From IMG/VR virus record IMGVR_UViG_3300018428_000144, positions 1 to 26,989 of that record: 26,989 bases of DNA; one strand, written 5' to 3'. Under the pieces are notes generated by a model that was given only the letters and a program-made list of their open reading frames with translations, was not told where the DNA came from and did not search any database. Position 1 is the first letter of the stretch, and each line of letters starts with the position of its first letter. Positions 22,255 to 26,971 of the stretch are shown one piece after another. The DNA is from a virus. The position numbers and the translations under genes are program-made.

Positions 22255-22433
22255 CTATGGATTTAGAAGAAGAATTTCCGTACAATGAGTTCCCTTGGAA
22301 ACTCATTTATAAAGATGATAAAGTGGTAAGAAAGTGCTTCTTTCAAACCGAGGCACATAGAAACACTCACATTAAACGATATAATGTGAAGAAGAAAGAC
22401 ATTACTTTTATTGGATACAAGTTTGATGACTAA
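22251..22433 (+). CDS. Small basic hypothetical protein (60 aa)
   Basis: A 60-residue protein starting on the ATGA overlap (a second ATG at 22257 is also in frame). The N-terminus is acidic and aromatic (EEEFPYNEFPWKLIYKDDKV), and the second half basic (FQTEAHRNTHIKRYNVKKKD) ending in a strand (ITFIGYKFDD). The alternating beta-like pattern suggests a small beta-barrel or alpha/beta fold. Only one Cys. Function unknown. The stop overlaps the start of the next gene by eight bases. Confidence 0.68.
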   Translation: MTMDLEEEFPYNEFPWKLIYKDDKVVRKCFFQTEAHRNTHIKRYNVKKKDITFIGYKFDD

Positions 22434-22605
22434 CCCTATCGCATTTGTCAAGAACACTAGAGTTACTTACAATAGGTTCAAAGAAAAAAACATCACTGAA
22501 GTGCAAGTTCAGTTTGCTGATGAAGAACCAGCATGGATTCCTATGGATACTTTAGAGGCAGCAATGAAAACATTACTCACTGTTAAAAGTGAAATTGCAG
22601 GATAA
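22426..22605 (+). CDS. Small hypothetical protein (59 aa)
   Basis: Start chosen at ATG 22426 (MTNPIAFVKNTRVTYNRF), eight bases inside the upstream gene. The 59-residue product has a beta-strand-rich centre (EVQVQFADEEPAWIPMDTLE) followed by a helix (AAMKTLLTVKSEIAG). No motif. The stop overlaps the start of the small membrane protein that follows in another frame. Confidence 0.65.
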   Translation: MTNPIAFVKNTRVTYNRFKEKNITEVQVQFADEEPAWIPMDTLEAAMKTLLTVKSEIAG

Positions 22606-22723
22606 CGTCAAGATTGTACTAATGCTGGGGTTGCTTTTTGTGTCAACTCTTGGTATAATCGTTGCAGGTTACATCCACGGCGATGCACATTTCGCCAAAG
22701 TATTGGAGACACTAAGACAATGA
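22595..22723 (+). CDS. Very small membrane protein (about 42 aa)
   Basis: An open frame runs from GTG 22589 or TTG 22595 through ATG 22622 to the TGA at 22721-22723. I use TTG 22595 (LQDNVKIVLMLGLLFVSTLG, then IIVAGYIHGDAHFAKVLETL). The central 21 residues form a clear transmembrane segment, followed by a short cytoplasmic or periplasmic tail with His, Asp and Lys. It ends overlapping the next ATG (ATGA). If only ATG 22622 is used the product is 33 residues. The start is uncertain; the membrane segment and coupling support a real gene. Confidence 0.6.
   Translation: MQDNVKIVLMLGLLFVSTLGIIVAGYIHGDAHFAKVLETLRQ
22631..22659 (+). promoter_or_regulatory. Putative extended -10 promoter within the small membrane protein gene
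   Basis: TTGCTT (22631-22636), a 17-base spacer and TGG-TATAAT (-10 at 22654-22659). The -35 matches only three of six positions but the extended TG helps. The next ATG (22720) is 60 bases after the -10, unlike the other early promoters, so activity is less certain. Confidence 0.45.
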
Positions 22724-22929
22724 CTAGAAGAACTTTTACGGGTAAAGGTGGAGAAACATGGGAGTGGGAAGAAACTCCTGAAGTTGTAGAGGCACTAAAA
22801 CAACTCCATAGAACATCTGTTGAAAACAGAATTAAAAGACCTCATGATTATCAGGGTCCTCTGTATGCACCACATCCTGATATTAAGAAGAAGGATGATG
22901 AACTTAACTATGATACTAACGGAAAATAA
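22720..22929 (+). CDS. Small hypothetical protein (69 aa)
   Basis: A 69-residue charged protein starting on the ATGA overlap. It begins MTRRTFTGKGGETWEWEETP with several Trp and Glu, continues with a helix (VVEALKQLHRTSVENRIKRP), and ends in a Pro/His/Asp tail (YAPHPDIKKKDDELNYDTNG). No known motif. The Trp-Glu-Trp stretch could be a short beta hairpin. Spaced 12 bases from the following gene. Confidence 0.65.
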   Translation: MTRRTFTGKGGETWEWEETPEVVEALKQLHRTSVENRIKRPHDYQGPLYAPHPDIKKKDDELNYDTNGK

Positions 22930-22941
22930 AAAAGAAAGAAG

Positions 22942-23175
22942 ATGCCTGAACATCCTGAAATTGCAGAATATGAATGGTTTGATGATTGTTTCCGTGTCTA
23001 TGCTAATAGATTTAAAATGTGGATTAGTGTAGCAAAAGATGGTGAAGAACTTGTCACTGCAATGGATAAAGAGTTGTGCATTAGTATGACACGATTCTAT
23101 CTTAAAGGTAGACAGGAAGGATGGGGAGATACTAGCAGAGTTGTAAATAGTGGTGTAGTTAGTGGTAAGTTGTAA
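22942..23175 (+). CDS. Small hypothetical protein (77 aa)
   Basis: A 77-residue protein beginning MPEHPEIAEYEWFDDCFRVY after the purine-rich AAAAAAGAAAGAAG leader. A strand-rich middle (FKMWISVAKDGEELVTAMDK) and a helix/strand end (ISMTRFYLKGRQEGWGDTSR). Two cysteines; no metal-site pattern. The stop TAA overlaps the next ATG (TAATG). Function unknown. Confidence 0.68.
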   Translation: MPEHPEIAEYEWFDDCFRVYANRFKMWISVAKDGEELVTAMDKELCISMTRFYLKGRQEGWGDTSRVVNSGVVSGKL

Positions 23176-23360
23176 TGTATGACGATCTTAATGATTTTGA
23201 AGAGGCACTAAGACAGTTTGGTACAAGAGTAGATTTTGCCGTTGCCATGGAAATGTCACGCAGAATTACACCTGAGAGTGCGTATCAAATAATCAAAGGA
23301 GAACTTAAATCACTTAAAAAATGTCGTAAGAAATTCCAAAAGAAGAGTAAAAATGGATGA
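23175..23360 (+). CDS. Small basic hypothetical protein (61 aa)
   Basis: A 61-residue protein starting at ATG 23175 (TAATG overlap). The N-terminal half is acidic (YDDLNDFEEALRQFGTRVDF) and the C-terminal half very basic (KGELKSLKKCRKKFQKKSKN), so it may contact nucleic acid or be partly disordered. A helix-turn-helix-like stretch (MEMSRRITPESAYQIIKGEL) is suggestive but not convincing. It overlaps the next gene by eight bases. Confidence 0.65.
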   Translation: MYDDLNDFEEALRQFGTRVDFAVAMEMSRRITPESAYQIIKGELKSLKKCRKKFQKKSKNG

Positions 23361-23514
23361 TTCACTTAAGATAACCCAGAATGCAGACGGTTCTTTCACA
23401 ATGGATTGGGATCCGCAAGATAAACGATGGAGTTGGATGAATGGGTTGACACAGAAGGAAATCCAGAGTATAGTTGAGAAAGCACTCAAAGAACGTCTTG
23501 ATGTCAAGGATTGA
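23353..23514 (+). CDS. Small hypothetical protein (53 aa)
   Basis: A 53-residue protein from ATG 23353 to the TGA at 23512-23514. It reads MDDSLKITQNADGSFTMDWD, then RWSWMNGLTQKEIQSIVEKA. The pattern of a beta-hairpin (KITQNADGSFTMDWDP) followed by one helix is typical of a small conserved cyanophage family that I recall. It overlaps both neighbours by a few bases. Function unknown. Confidence 0.7.
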   Translation: MDDSLKITQNADGSFTMDWDPQDKRWSWMNGLTQKEIQSIVEKALKERLDVKD

Positions 23515-23698
23515 AGATGTAACTGATTCTCCCAAAGATTGGGAAGACTTTTGGTACTCCCCTGAGAAATCTGGCACATGGGATTATTCTAAGGAACAAA
23601 AACGTGAGTTTGAGTTGAAAGAGCGAGAGTATGAACGTAAGCGTGCCATGCTTGATGCACAATATAATAAAAATGAGGCAAAAGATGGCACTATCTAA
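23501..23698 (+). CDS. Small charged hypothetical protein (65 aa)
   Basis: The open frame starts at TTG 23474 but ATG 23501 (MSRIEDVTDSPKDWEDFWYS) gives a shorter overlap and is preferred. The 65-residue product has an acidic/aromatic N-terminus and a long charged helix rich in Glu, Arg and Lys (KEQKREFELKEREYERKRAM), a probable coiled coil or single alpha-helix. Overlaps upstream and downstream genes by 14 bases each. Function unknown. Confidence 0.65.
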   Translation: MSRIEDVTDSPKDWEDFWYSPEKSGTWDYSKEQKREFELKEREYERKRAMLDAQYNKNEAKDGTI

Positions 23699-23912
23699 AA
23701 CTGTTGAAGACTCTTTGAAAGAAGCTGAATCTTCTTTACGCAATGCACTTGCATTTGCTGCCAGATGCGAACGTCCAGTAGTTTGCACTACAATAGCAAA
23801 GATGATTAAAGACATTGAAGCAATCAACTCAGTTGATGGAATTCTTGACATGTTGGAGAATCGTGAAGAAGGAAGTAGCGGTAACTACGGTTCTTGGACT
23901 GACGAGGACTGA
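23685..23912 (+). CDS. Small hypothetical protein (75 aa)
   Basis: Start chosen at ATG 23685, which has GAGG at 23675-23678 six bases upstream; the frame extends further upstream to 23631 but without a matching site. The 75-residue product (MALSKTVEDSLKEAESSLRN) is mainly helical with two Cys (C28, C34) and ends in a flexible acidic tail (SSGNYGSWTDED). No motif recognised. It is the last gene of the overlapping array; a 78-base spacer follows. Confidence 0.68.
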   Translation: MALSKTVEDSLKEAESSLRNALAFAARCERPVVCTTIAKMIKDIEAINSVDGILDMLENREEGSSGNYGSWTDED

Positions 23913-23937
23913 ACAATCCTAAAGAAAACATTAAGGT

Positions 23938-23967
23938 TATAATTACTTTTATGCGGAAACGCTAAAA
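23938..23967 (+). promoter_or_regulatory. Bulged GNRA hairpin with adjoining TATAAT
   Basis: TTTTA (23947-23951), GCG, a GAAA tetraloop, then CGC and TAAAA (to 23967) form an 8-bp stem with one bulged T at 23952. A TATAAT lies just upstream at 23938-23943, but no -35 is seen and the ATG at 23991 is 47 bases away. It could be an RNA element (a stable GNRA tetraloop) in the leader of the 23991 gene or a weak terminator without a full U-tract. Confidence 0.45.
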
Positions 23968-23990
23968 TACCTTAGTAACGGCACCAACCT

Positions 23991-24152
23991 ATGACTCTCC
24001 CCCGAAACGGTAAAAAACTCACCAAAAATGAGCAGAAAAGTATGGAAATTGCTCTAAAAGAGGCAGATATTCGTGCGATTCACCCAGAAAGAATGGAGGC
24101 ATTTGGTGCTCATCTGGTTGAAAAGTTAAAAAATAACGTTAAATCCAAATAA
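23991..24152 (+). CDS. Small basic hypothetical protein (53 aa)
   Basis: A 53-residue protein from ATG 23991 to TAA 24150-24152: MTLPRNGKKLTKNEQKSMEI, then LKEADIRAIHPERMEAFGAH. Basic N- and C-termini with an amphipathic helical middle; may bind nucleic acid. It is preceded by a hairpin leader, and its stop codon overlaps the late promoter for cp12. Function unknown. Confidence 0.65.
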   Translation: MTLPRNGKKLTKNEQKSMEIALKEADIRAIHPERMEAFGAHLVEKLKNNVKSK

Positions 24153-24155
24153 ATA
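24148..24155 (+). promoter_or_regulatory. T4-like late promoter (AATAAATA)
   Basis: AATAAATA overlaps the stop of the upstream small gene and is 21 bases before the cp12 ATG. This is the expected spacing for a late promoter of that gene. Confidence 0.72.
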
Positions 24156-24176
24156 AGTTTATCCCGTAACAAAACG

Positions 24177-24389
24177 ATGGAAAGTATCGAGCAGCATATC
24201 GAAAAGGACAAGGATTTGCTACAAAATGCAGAACTTTCTCCTCAAATGCGTCGTCACACTAAAGACGAATTGGAGCATTTGGAAAAATACCACGAGGCAC
24301 ACCCTGAAGATCATCACGATCCTACCGCGTTTGAAATGTACTGCGATGAAAATCCTGACGCAGATGAATGTAAAATCTATGATAATTAG
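24177..24389 (+). CDS. cp12: CP12-like Calvin cycle inhibitor
   Basis: A 70-residue protein. The C-terminus FEMYCDENPDADECKIYDN carries the CP12 hallmark: two Cys (C56, C65) separated by eight residues around NPxADE, then a YDN end, the part that binds GAPDH. The N-terminal part is helical and acidic (MESIEQHIEKDKDLLQNAEL) and has one Cys fewer than full-length plant/cyanobacterial CP12, which have an N-terminal Cys pair, so this is the short cyanophage type. CP12 assembles PRK and GAPDH into an inactive complex, slowing the Calvin cycle so that NADPH and pentose phosphates can serve nucleotide synthesis during infection. It has a late promoter directly upstream and a rho-independent terminator directly downstream. 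Confidence 0.88.
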   Translation: MESIEQHIEKDKDLLQNAELSPQMRRHTKDELEHLEKYHEAHPEDHHDPTAFEMYCDENPDADECKIYDN

Positions 24390-24411
24390 GACAGTTTAAT
24401 AGGTGGCACAC

Positions 24412-24433
24412 GGGGCGGCGACGCCCCTTTTTT
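24412..24433 (+). terminator. Rho-independent terminator after cp12
   Basis: GGGGCG (24412-24417), GCGA loop, CGCCCC (24422-24427), followed by six T (24428-24433). Additional pairing of GGCACA (24405-24410) with TGTGCC (24433-24438) could lengthen the stem. It ends the cp12 transcript about 22 bases after the stop codon. Confidence 0.92.
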
Positions 24434-24434
24434 G

Positions 24435-24446
24435 TGCCCTATAATA
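24435..24446 (+). promoter_or_regulatory. TGCCCTATAATA-class early promoter overlapping the terminator
   Basis: TGCCCTATAATA with TATAAT at 24440-24445, 25 bases before ATG 24471. The -35 position (about 24417-24422) falls inside the terminator stem, and no -35 match is seen, so recognition may depend on the extended element or on an activator. Confidence 0.7.
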
Positions 24447-24470
24447 TGAAGGTAATCAAGGGAACACCCC

Positions 24471-24866
24471 ATGGGAACTCGCTCTCGCATCGGTATTGAA
24501 CTCAAAGATGGCAGCATCCTGAGCGCTTATCACCACTGGGATGGTTATCCGCAGTGGTTGGGTAAGACTCTTGTTGAGCAATACAATAGCAAAGAGAAAG
24601 CAGCAGCACTGATTGATGGTGGCGATATGTCATGCTGCTGGAGTGATTCTCTCTGGGGTAAGCAACTTCCTGAAGGTGAATATGCTCCCGAGTATTATTC
24701 TCTGCGCGGTGAGAATACTCCTCCTCGTTATGACAATGACATGGAAGAGTTCTTCTCTGATGGTGAAGAATACTCCTACATCTTCCGTAATGGTAACTGG
24801 TTTGCCTATGACATGCACCAGTTTGAAGATAGTGTAGCACCAGAATCTGTTGAGATTCCTGCTTGA
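24471..24866 (+). CDS. Conserved phage protein with HHWDGYP motif
   Basis: A 131-residue protein starting MGTRSRIGIELKDGSILSAY followed by HHWDGYPQWLG. This opening (GTRSxI...DG...HWDGYP) is shared by a widespread family of phage proteins of unknown function. The middle contains SCCWSD and LWGKQLPEGEYAPEYYSLRG, and the C-terminus YSYIFRNGNWFAYD, all aromatic and acidic. No catalytic motif I can identify. It has its own promoter and a leader ending ACACCCCATG, so it is probably expressed early. Arginine codons are mostly CGN. Confidence 0.8.
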   Translation: MGTRSRIGIELKDGSILSAYHHWDGYPQWLGKTLVEQYNSKEKAAALIDGGDMSCCWSDSLWGKQLPEGEYAPEYYSLRGENTPPRYDNDMEEFFSDGEEYSYIFRNGNWFAYDMHQFEDSVAPESVEIPA

Positions 24867-24881
24867 CATTTCTGCTATAAT
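24863..24881 (+). promoter_or_regulatory. Extended -10 promoter
   Basis: TGC-TATAAT with the -10 at 24876-24881, 24 bases before ATG 24906. A TTGACA at 24863-24868 is only seven bases away and cannot serve as a -35; the same TTGACA-N7-TATAAT layout appears at 18618-18636. Confidence 0.65.
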
Positions 24882-24905
24882 TACATCATGTTGTTGAGGT
24901 TTTCC

Positions 24906-25028
24906 ATGGACTTGTCTGAGTTGATTGAAGAGTTTCGTGAGCATGAATTGCATGAGACTAACCCACACGATTGGATGGGTTATTTGGAAGACGATGAGGC
25001 AGTTGAAGAACTGTCCACCATCCTCTGA
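24906..25028 (+). CDS. Very small acidic protein (40 aa)
   Basis: A 40-residue protein from ATG 24906 to TGA 25026-25028: MDLSELIEEFREHELHETNP, then HDWMGYLEDDEAVEELSTIL. Strongly acidic and helical with three His. It has its own extended -10 promoter 24 bases upstream; the preceding GAGG in TTGAGGTTTTCCATG can act as ribosome binding site. Function unknown; a small acidic phage protein may be an inhibitor or mimic, but that is not shown. Confidence 0.72.
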   Translation: MDLSELIEEFREHELHETNPHDWMGYLEDDEAVEELSTIL

Positions 25029-25041
25029 GAGGCACCTAGAA

Positions 25042-25053
25042 TGCCCTATAATA
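25042..25053 (+). promoter_or_regulatory. TGCCCTATAATA-class early promoter
   Basis: TATAAT at 25047-25052 in the 12-mer TGCCCTATAATA, 21 bases before ATG 25074. The ATG at 25041 belongs to the promoter and not to the gene. Confidence 0.7.
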
Positions 25054-25073
25054 AACACAGTTCAGAAAACGAC

Positions 25074-25463
25074 ATGACTGCTTCTTTTGCTGACTACCGC
25101 GCCACTCAAGACGCCAGGAACACCATTGCACTGAACATCCGCAAGTATGCTCTGATGTTGTGTGATGCGCTGGAGATGAACTTCAAACAGCGTAATCATG
25201 GTGAACTTGGTGGTCGTCCTGCTCCTGAGTATAAGTTTTATATTCAAGAAGGTGGGCGTAAGTATCACAAAATTGTGATGGAGTATGATAATGGTTCTAA
25301 ATCCGTCCATGCCTTCGTTGATAAGAAGACTGGTGATGTTTTTAAACCTTCATCATTCAAAGCACCTGCTAAGATTGCACGCTACAATGTTCTGAATATT
25401 CAATCCCGTGAGGAAATGTTTGAGCGTGCTGATTGGGCTGGTGGTTATCTCTACATCCGCTAA
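25074..25463 (+). CDS. Hypothetical protein (129 aa)
   Basis: The open frame begins at ATG 25041 but that lies in the promoter -10 region; ATG 25074 (MTASFADYRATQDARNTIAL) is the start consistent with transcription. The 129-residue product has a helical N-terminal half (NIRKYALMLCDALEMNFKQR) and a beta-rich second half (YKFYIQEGGRKYHKIVMEYD, then SKSVHAFVDKKTGDVFKPSS), with the end YNVLNIQSREEMFERADWAG. This layout recalls a small alpha/beta protein that might bind a phage or host partner; no known motif. The stop overlaps the next ATG (TAATG). Confidence 0.75.
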   Translation: MTASFADYRATQDARNTIALNIRKYALMLCDALEMNFKQRNHGELGGRPAPEYKFYIQEGGRKYHKIVMEYDNGSKSVHAFVDKKTGDVFKPSSFKAPAKIARYNVLNIQSREEMFERADWAGGYLYIR

Positions 25464-25714
25464 TGCCAACAGCAGGAGATAATCCATTTGAGTTAAACCC
25501 TTTCATTGAATTAGTAATGCAATCCAACGCCAACAAAGCAAAAGCAGTGAACCGCGACGAACTTCAACAAAAGTTTATTGAATGGGATCTCAATCAAATG
25601 TCATTGGAAGACTTGAAAGAGTTTTTCATTAATACTCAAAATGCCGAACTTGATTGTCTGGATGATGATGAACTGATTGAAGAAGTCAGGAACTATGCAC
25701 CCGATTTGGTATGA
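25463..25714 (+). CDS. Small acidic hypothetical protein (83 aa)
   Basis: Starts on the ATG overlapping the upstream TAA, giving 83 residues; the open frame extending to 25433 is not needed. The sequence (MPTAGDNPFELNPFIELVMQ, then RDELQQKFIEWDLNQMSLED) is helical, and the C-terminal half acidic (DCLDDDELIEEVRNYAPDLV). No Cys pair or catalytic motif. Coupled downstream by ATGA to the next gene. Function unknown. Confidence 0.7.
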   Translation: MPTAGDNPFELNPFIELVMQSNANKAKAVNRDELQQKFIEWDLNQMSLEDLKEFFINTQNAELDCLDDDELIEEVRNYAPDLV

Positions 25715-25920
25715 TTTACACCAGAGAACAACTAATTGAAGCACTTGTGGCAGAGTGGGAATATCTCTGCCATGACGATTTTGTCCCAGAGGAAGATGAC
25801 ACCCCAGAAGAATATCGTCTCAAACTTGAGTGCTACAGTAATGAAGACTTGATTGCAGAAACATCAACCGATCAGTATTATACTCTCGATGAATACATGG
25901 AGAGGTTCGGTGACATCTAA
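25711..25920 (+). CDS. Small acidic hypothetical protein (69 aa)
   Basis: A 69-residue very acidic protein (MIYTREQLIEALVAEWEYLC, then HDDFVPEEDDTPEEYRLKLE) starting on an ATGA overlap. Its end YYTLDEYMERFGDI and beginning are helical. The general acid content and size resemble small DNA-mimic or inhibitor proteins of phages, but nothing proves it. About 50 bases follow before the metallopeptidase-like gene. Confidence 0.68.
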   Translation: MIYTREQLIEALVAEWEYLCHDDFVPEEDDTPEEYRLKLECYSNEDLIAETSTDQYYTLDEYMERFGDI

Positions 25921-25971
25921 AGAGAAACTTCTTTTCATTAGTTCATTCGTCTGGTTTCTACATTGGGGAAC

Positions 25972-26391
25972 ATGTCTAGCATCTTCACTTATGGATATGG
26001 TTATTCTAAGAGGCTCTGTGAGGATATTACCTCTTGGTTTCTGAATACCCATTTTCCCAGACATCACATCACCATTAATGTCAATCATCGCGGAATGGTA
26101 CGTGATAATGTCAATGGATGGTGTGATATTTCTAGGTACAACATGAACCGTCCGCGCAAGTTTTTGATTGAGATTCAATCTAACCTGTCCAGAGAAGAGT
26201 ATATACAGACACTGATACATGAACTGATTCATGTAAAACAATGGGTGGAGGGTTCGTTGACAGTGAAGCACGGTAAGATGTGTTGGCACAAAGAGTTGGC
26301 ATCAAACTGGGATTATGAAAACCAACCGCATGAGATTGAAGCATATACTAAAGAGAAAGAATTGTATAAGTTGTACTGTGCCAGTCATTGA
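25972..26391 (+). CDS. HExxH metallopeptidase-like protein
   Basis: The frame is open from TTG 25963 but ATG 25972 (MSSIFTYGYGYSKRLCEDIT) is chosen, with GGGGA just upstream. In the 139-residue protein, residues 81-90 read LIHELIHVKQ, the zinc-binding HExxH motif (H83, E84, H87), followed at 119-125 by PHEIEAY, whose Glu fits the third ligand of a gluzincin-like or SprT-like small peptidase. The N-terminal part contains HHITINVNHRG and a WCD, plausible for the metal-free lobe. Small phage proteins with HELxH...EIEA are probably proteases or protease-derived; the substrate is unknown. No signal peptide, so it acts in the cytoplasm. Confidence 0.8.
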   Translation: MSSIFTYGYGYSKRLCEDITSWFLNTHFPRHHITINVNHRGMVRDNVNGWCDISRYNMNRPRKFLIEIQSNLSREEYIQTLIHELIHVKQWVEGSLTVKHGKMCWHKELASNWDYENQPHEIEAYTKEKELYKLYCASH

Positions 26392-26405
26392 ACCGTCCTG
26401 GTTCC

Positions 26406-26434
26406 GTCACACGGCGCTCCTGATGCCCTATAAT
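26406..26434 (+). promoter_or_regulatory. TGCCCTATAATA-class early promoter
   Basis: TATAAT at 26429-26434 in TGCCCTATAATA (26424-26435), with GTCACA (26406-26411, four of six) 17 bases upstream, and 25 bases before ATG 26460. A weak hairpin GAACC/GGTTC (26390-26404) lies before it. Confidence 0.72.
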
Positions 26435-26459
26435 AAGAGCATCGACAGGGAGACACCTT

Positions 26460-26693
26460 ATGAGCACCAGCACCGTTTTCTACAAGGTTGAGATCGACAC
26501 CAAGGATGCAGTGCAACCCATCATCTACTTCCGTAAGGCAAAGCGCTGCAAGACTGCCAAGGGTGCCGATCGTCAGCACAATCGTATGGTGAATGAGACT
26601 GTTGATGCCTGGCGCCCATTCTCCCAGCAAATCCGTCGCTACACCATCTCTCGTGTGCCAGCTGATGTGGTGGTACACGGGGACATCCGCTGA
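26460..26693 (+). CDS. Small basic hypothetical protein (77 aa), GC-rich
   Basis: A 77-residue protein beginning MSTSTVFYKVEIDTKDAVQP. It is strongly basic in the middle (YFRKAKRCKTAKGADRQHNR) and ends with beta-type RRYTISRVPADVVVHGDIR. No motif recognised. The DNA is clearly richer in G+C and uses host-like codons (all CGN for Arg, many GCC/ACC/ATC) unlike the tail genes. It has its own promoter; the leader ends in ACACCTTATG. Possibly an early host-interaction protein. Confidence 0.75.
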   Translation: MSTSTVFYKVEIDTKDAVQPIIYFRKAKRCKTAKGADRQHNRMVNETVDAWRPFSQQIRRYTISRVPADVVVHGDIR

Positions 26694-26701
26694 CTCCTTT
26701 C

Positions 26702-26713
26702 TGCCCTATAATA
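26702..26713 (+). promoter_or_regulatory. TGCCCTATAATA-class early promoter
   Basis: TATAAT at 26707-26712 in TGCCCTATAATA, 22 bases before ATG 26735; no -35 box with standard spacing is seen. Confidence 0.7.
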
Positions 26714-26734
26714 AGCACATAAGCGAAACACCCC

Positions 26735-26971
26735 ATGCAACTCCTGACTTCTGCCACCACCATCGACTTCTACCCTGTTGGCACTGGCAAGCGTTTTGTG
26801 AAGCGTACCATCTGGCACAAGGGTGATGTGACTGAGATGACTTCTTTCACCACCCGTGTTAAGTCCGATGCAATGTATGACATCAATCAGTATATTGCCA
26901 ATGGTGCAACCGTAACTGACTTCAACCTCAACGAATACACTGGTGATGACTACTCTCCCGTCTACTGCTGA
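26735..26971 (+). CDS. Small hypothetical protein (78 aa), GC-rich
   Basis: A 78-residue protein, MQLLTSATTIDFYPVGTGKR onward, with alternating strand-like segments (RFVKRTIWHKGDVTEMTSFT, TRVKSDAMYDINQYIANGAT) and an acidic/aromatic end (LNEYTGDDYSPVYC). Looks like a small beta-rich domain; no motif known. Leader ends ACACCCCATG with no clear ribosome binding site. Downstream, TAAGGAG at 26975-26981 probably serves the next gene, which begins outside or at the edge of the window. Confidence 0.75.
   Translation: MQLLTSATTIDFYPVGTGKRFVKRTIWHKGDVTEMTSFTTRVKSDAMYDINQYIANGATVTDFNLNEYTGDDYSPVYC

Noticed and set aside
24502-25058. Minus-strand frames of 112 and 142 residues
   Set aside because: They overlap well-supported plus-strand genes with promoters and terminators; no minus-strand signals are visible.
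25041-25073. ATG 25041 as start of the 129-residue gene
   Set aside because: This ATG is part of the TGCCCTATAATA promoter element, so it would not be in the transcript.
25853-26044. 63-residue plus-strand frame with a hydrophobic stretch between the 25711 and 25972 genes
   Set aside because: It lies mostly within the two neighbouring genes in another frame, has no ribosome binding site, and the hydrophobic run comes from a frame-shifted reading.
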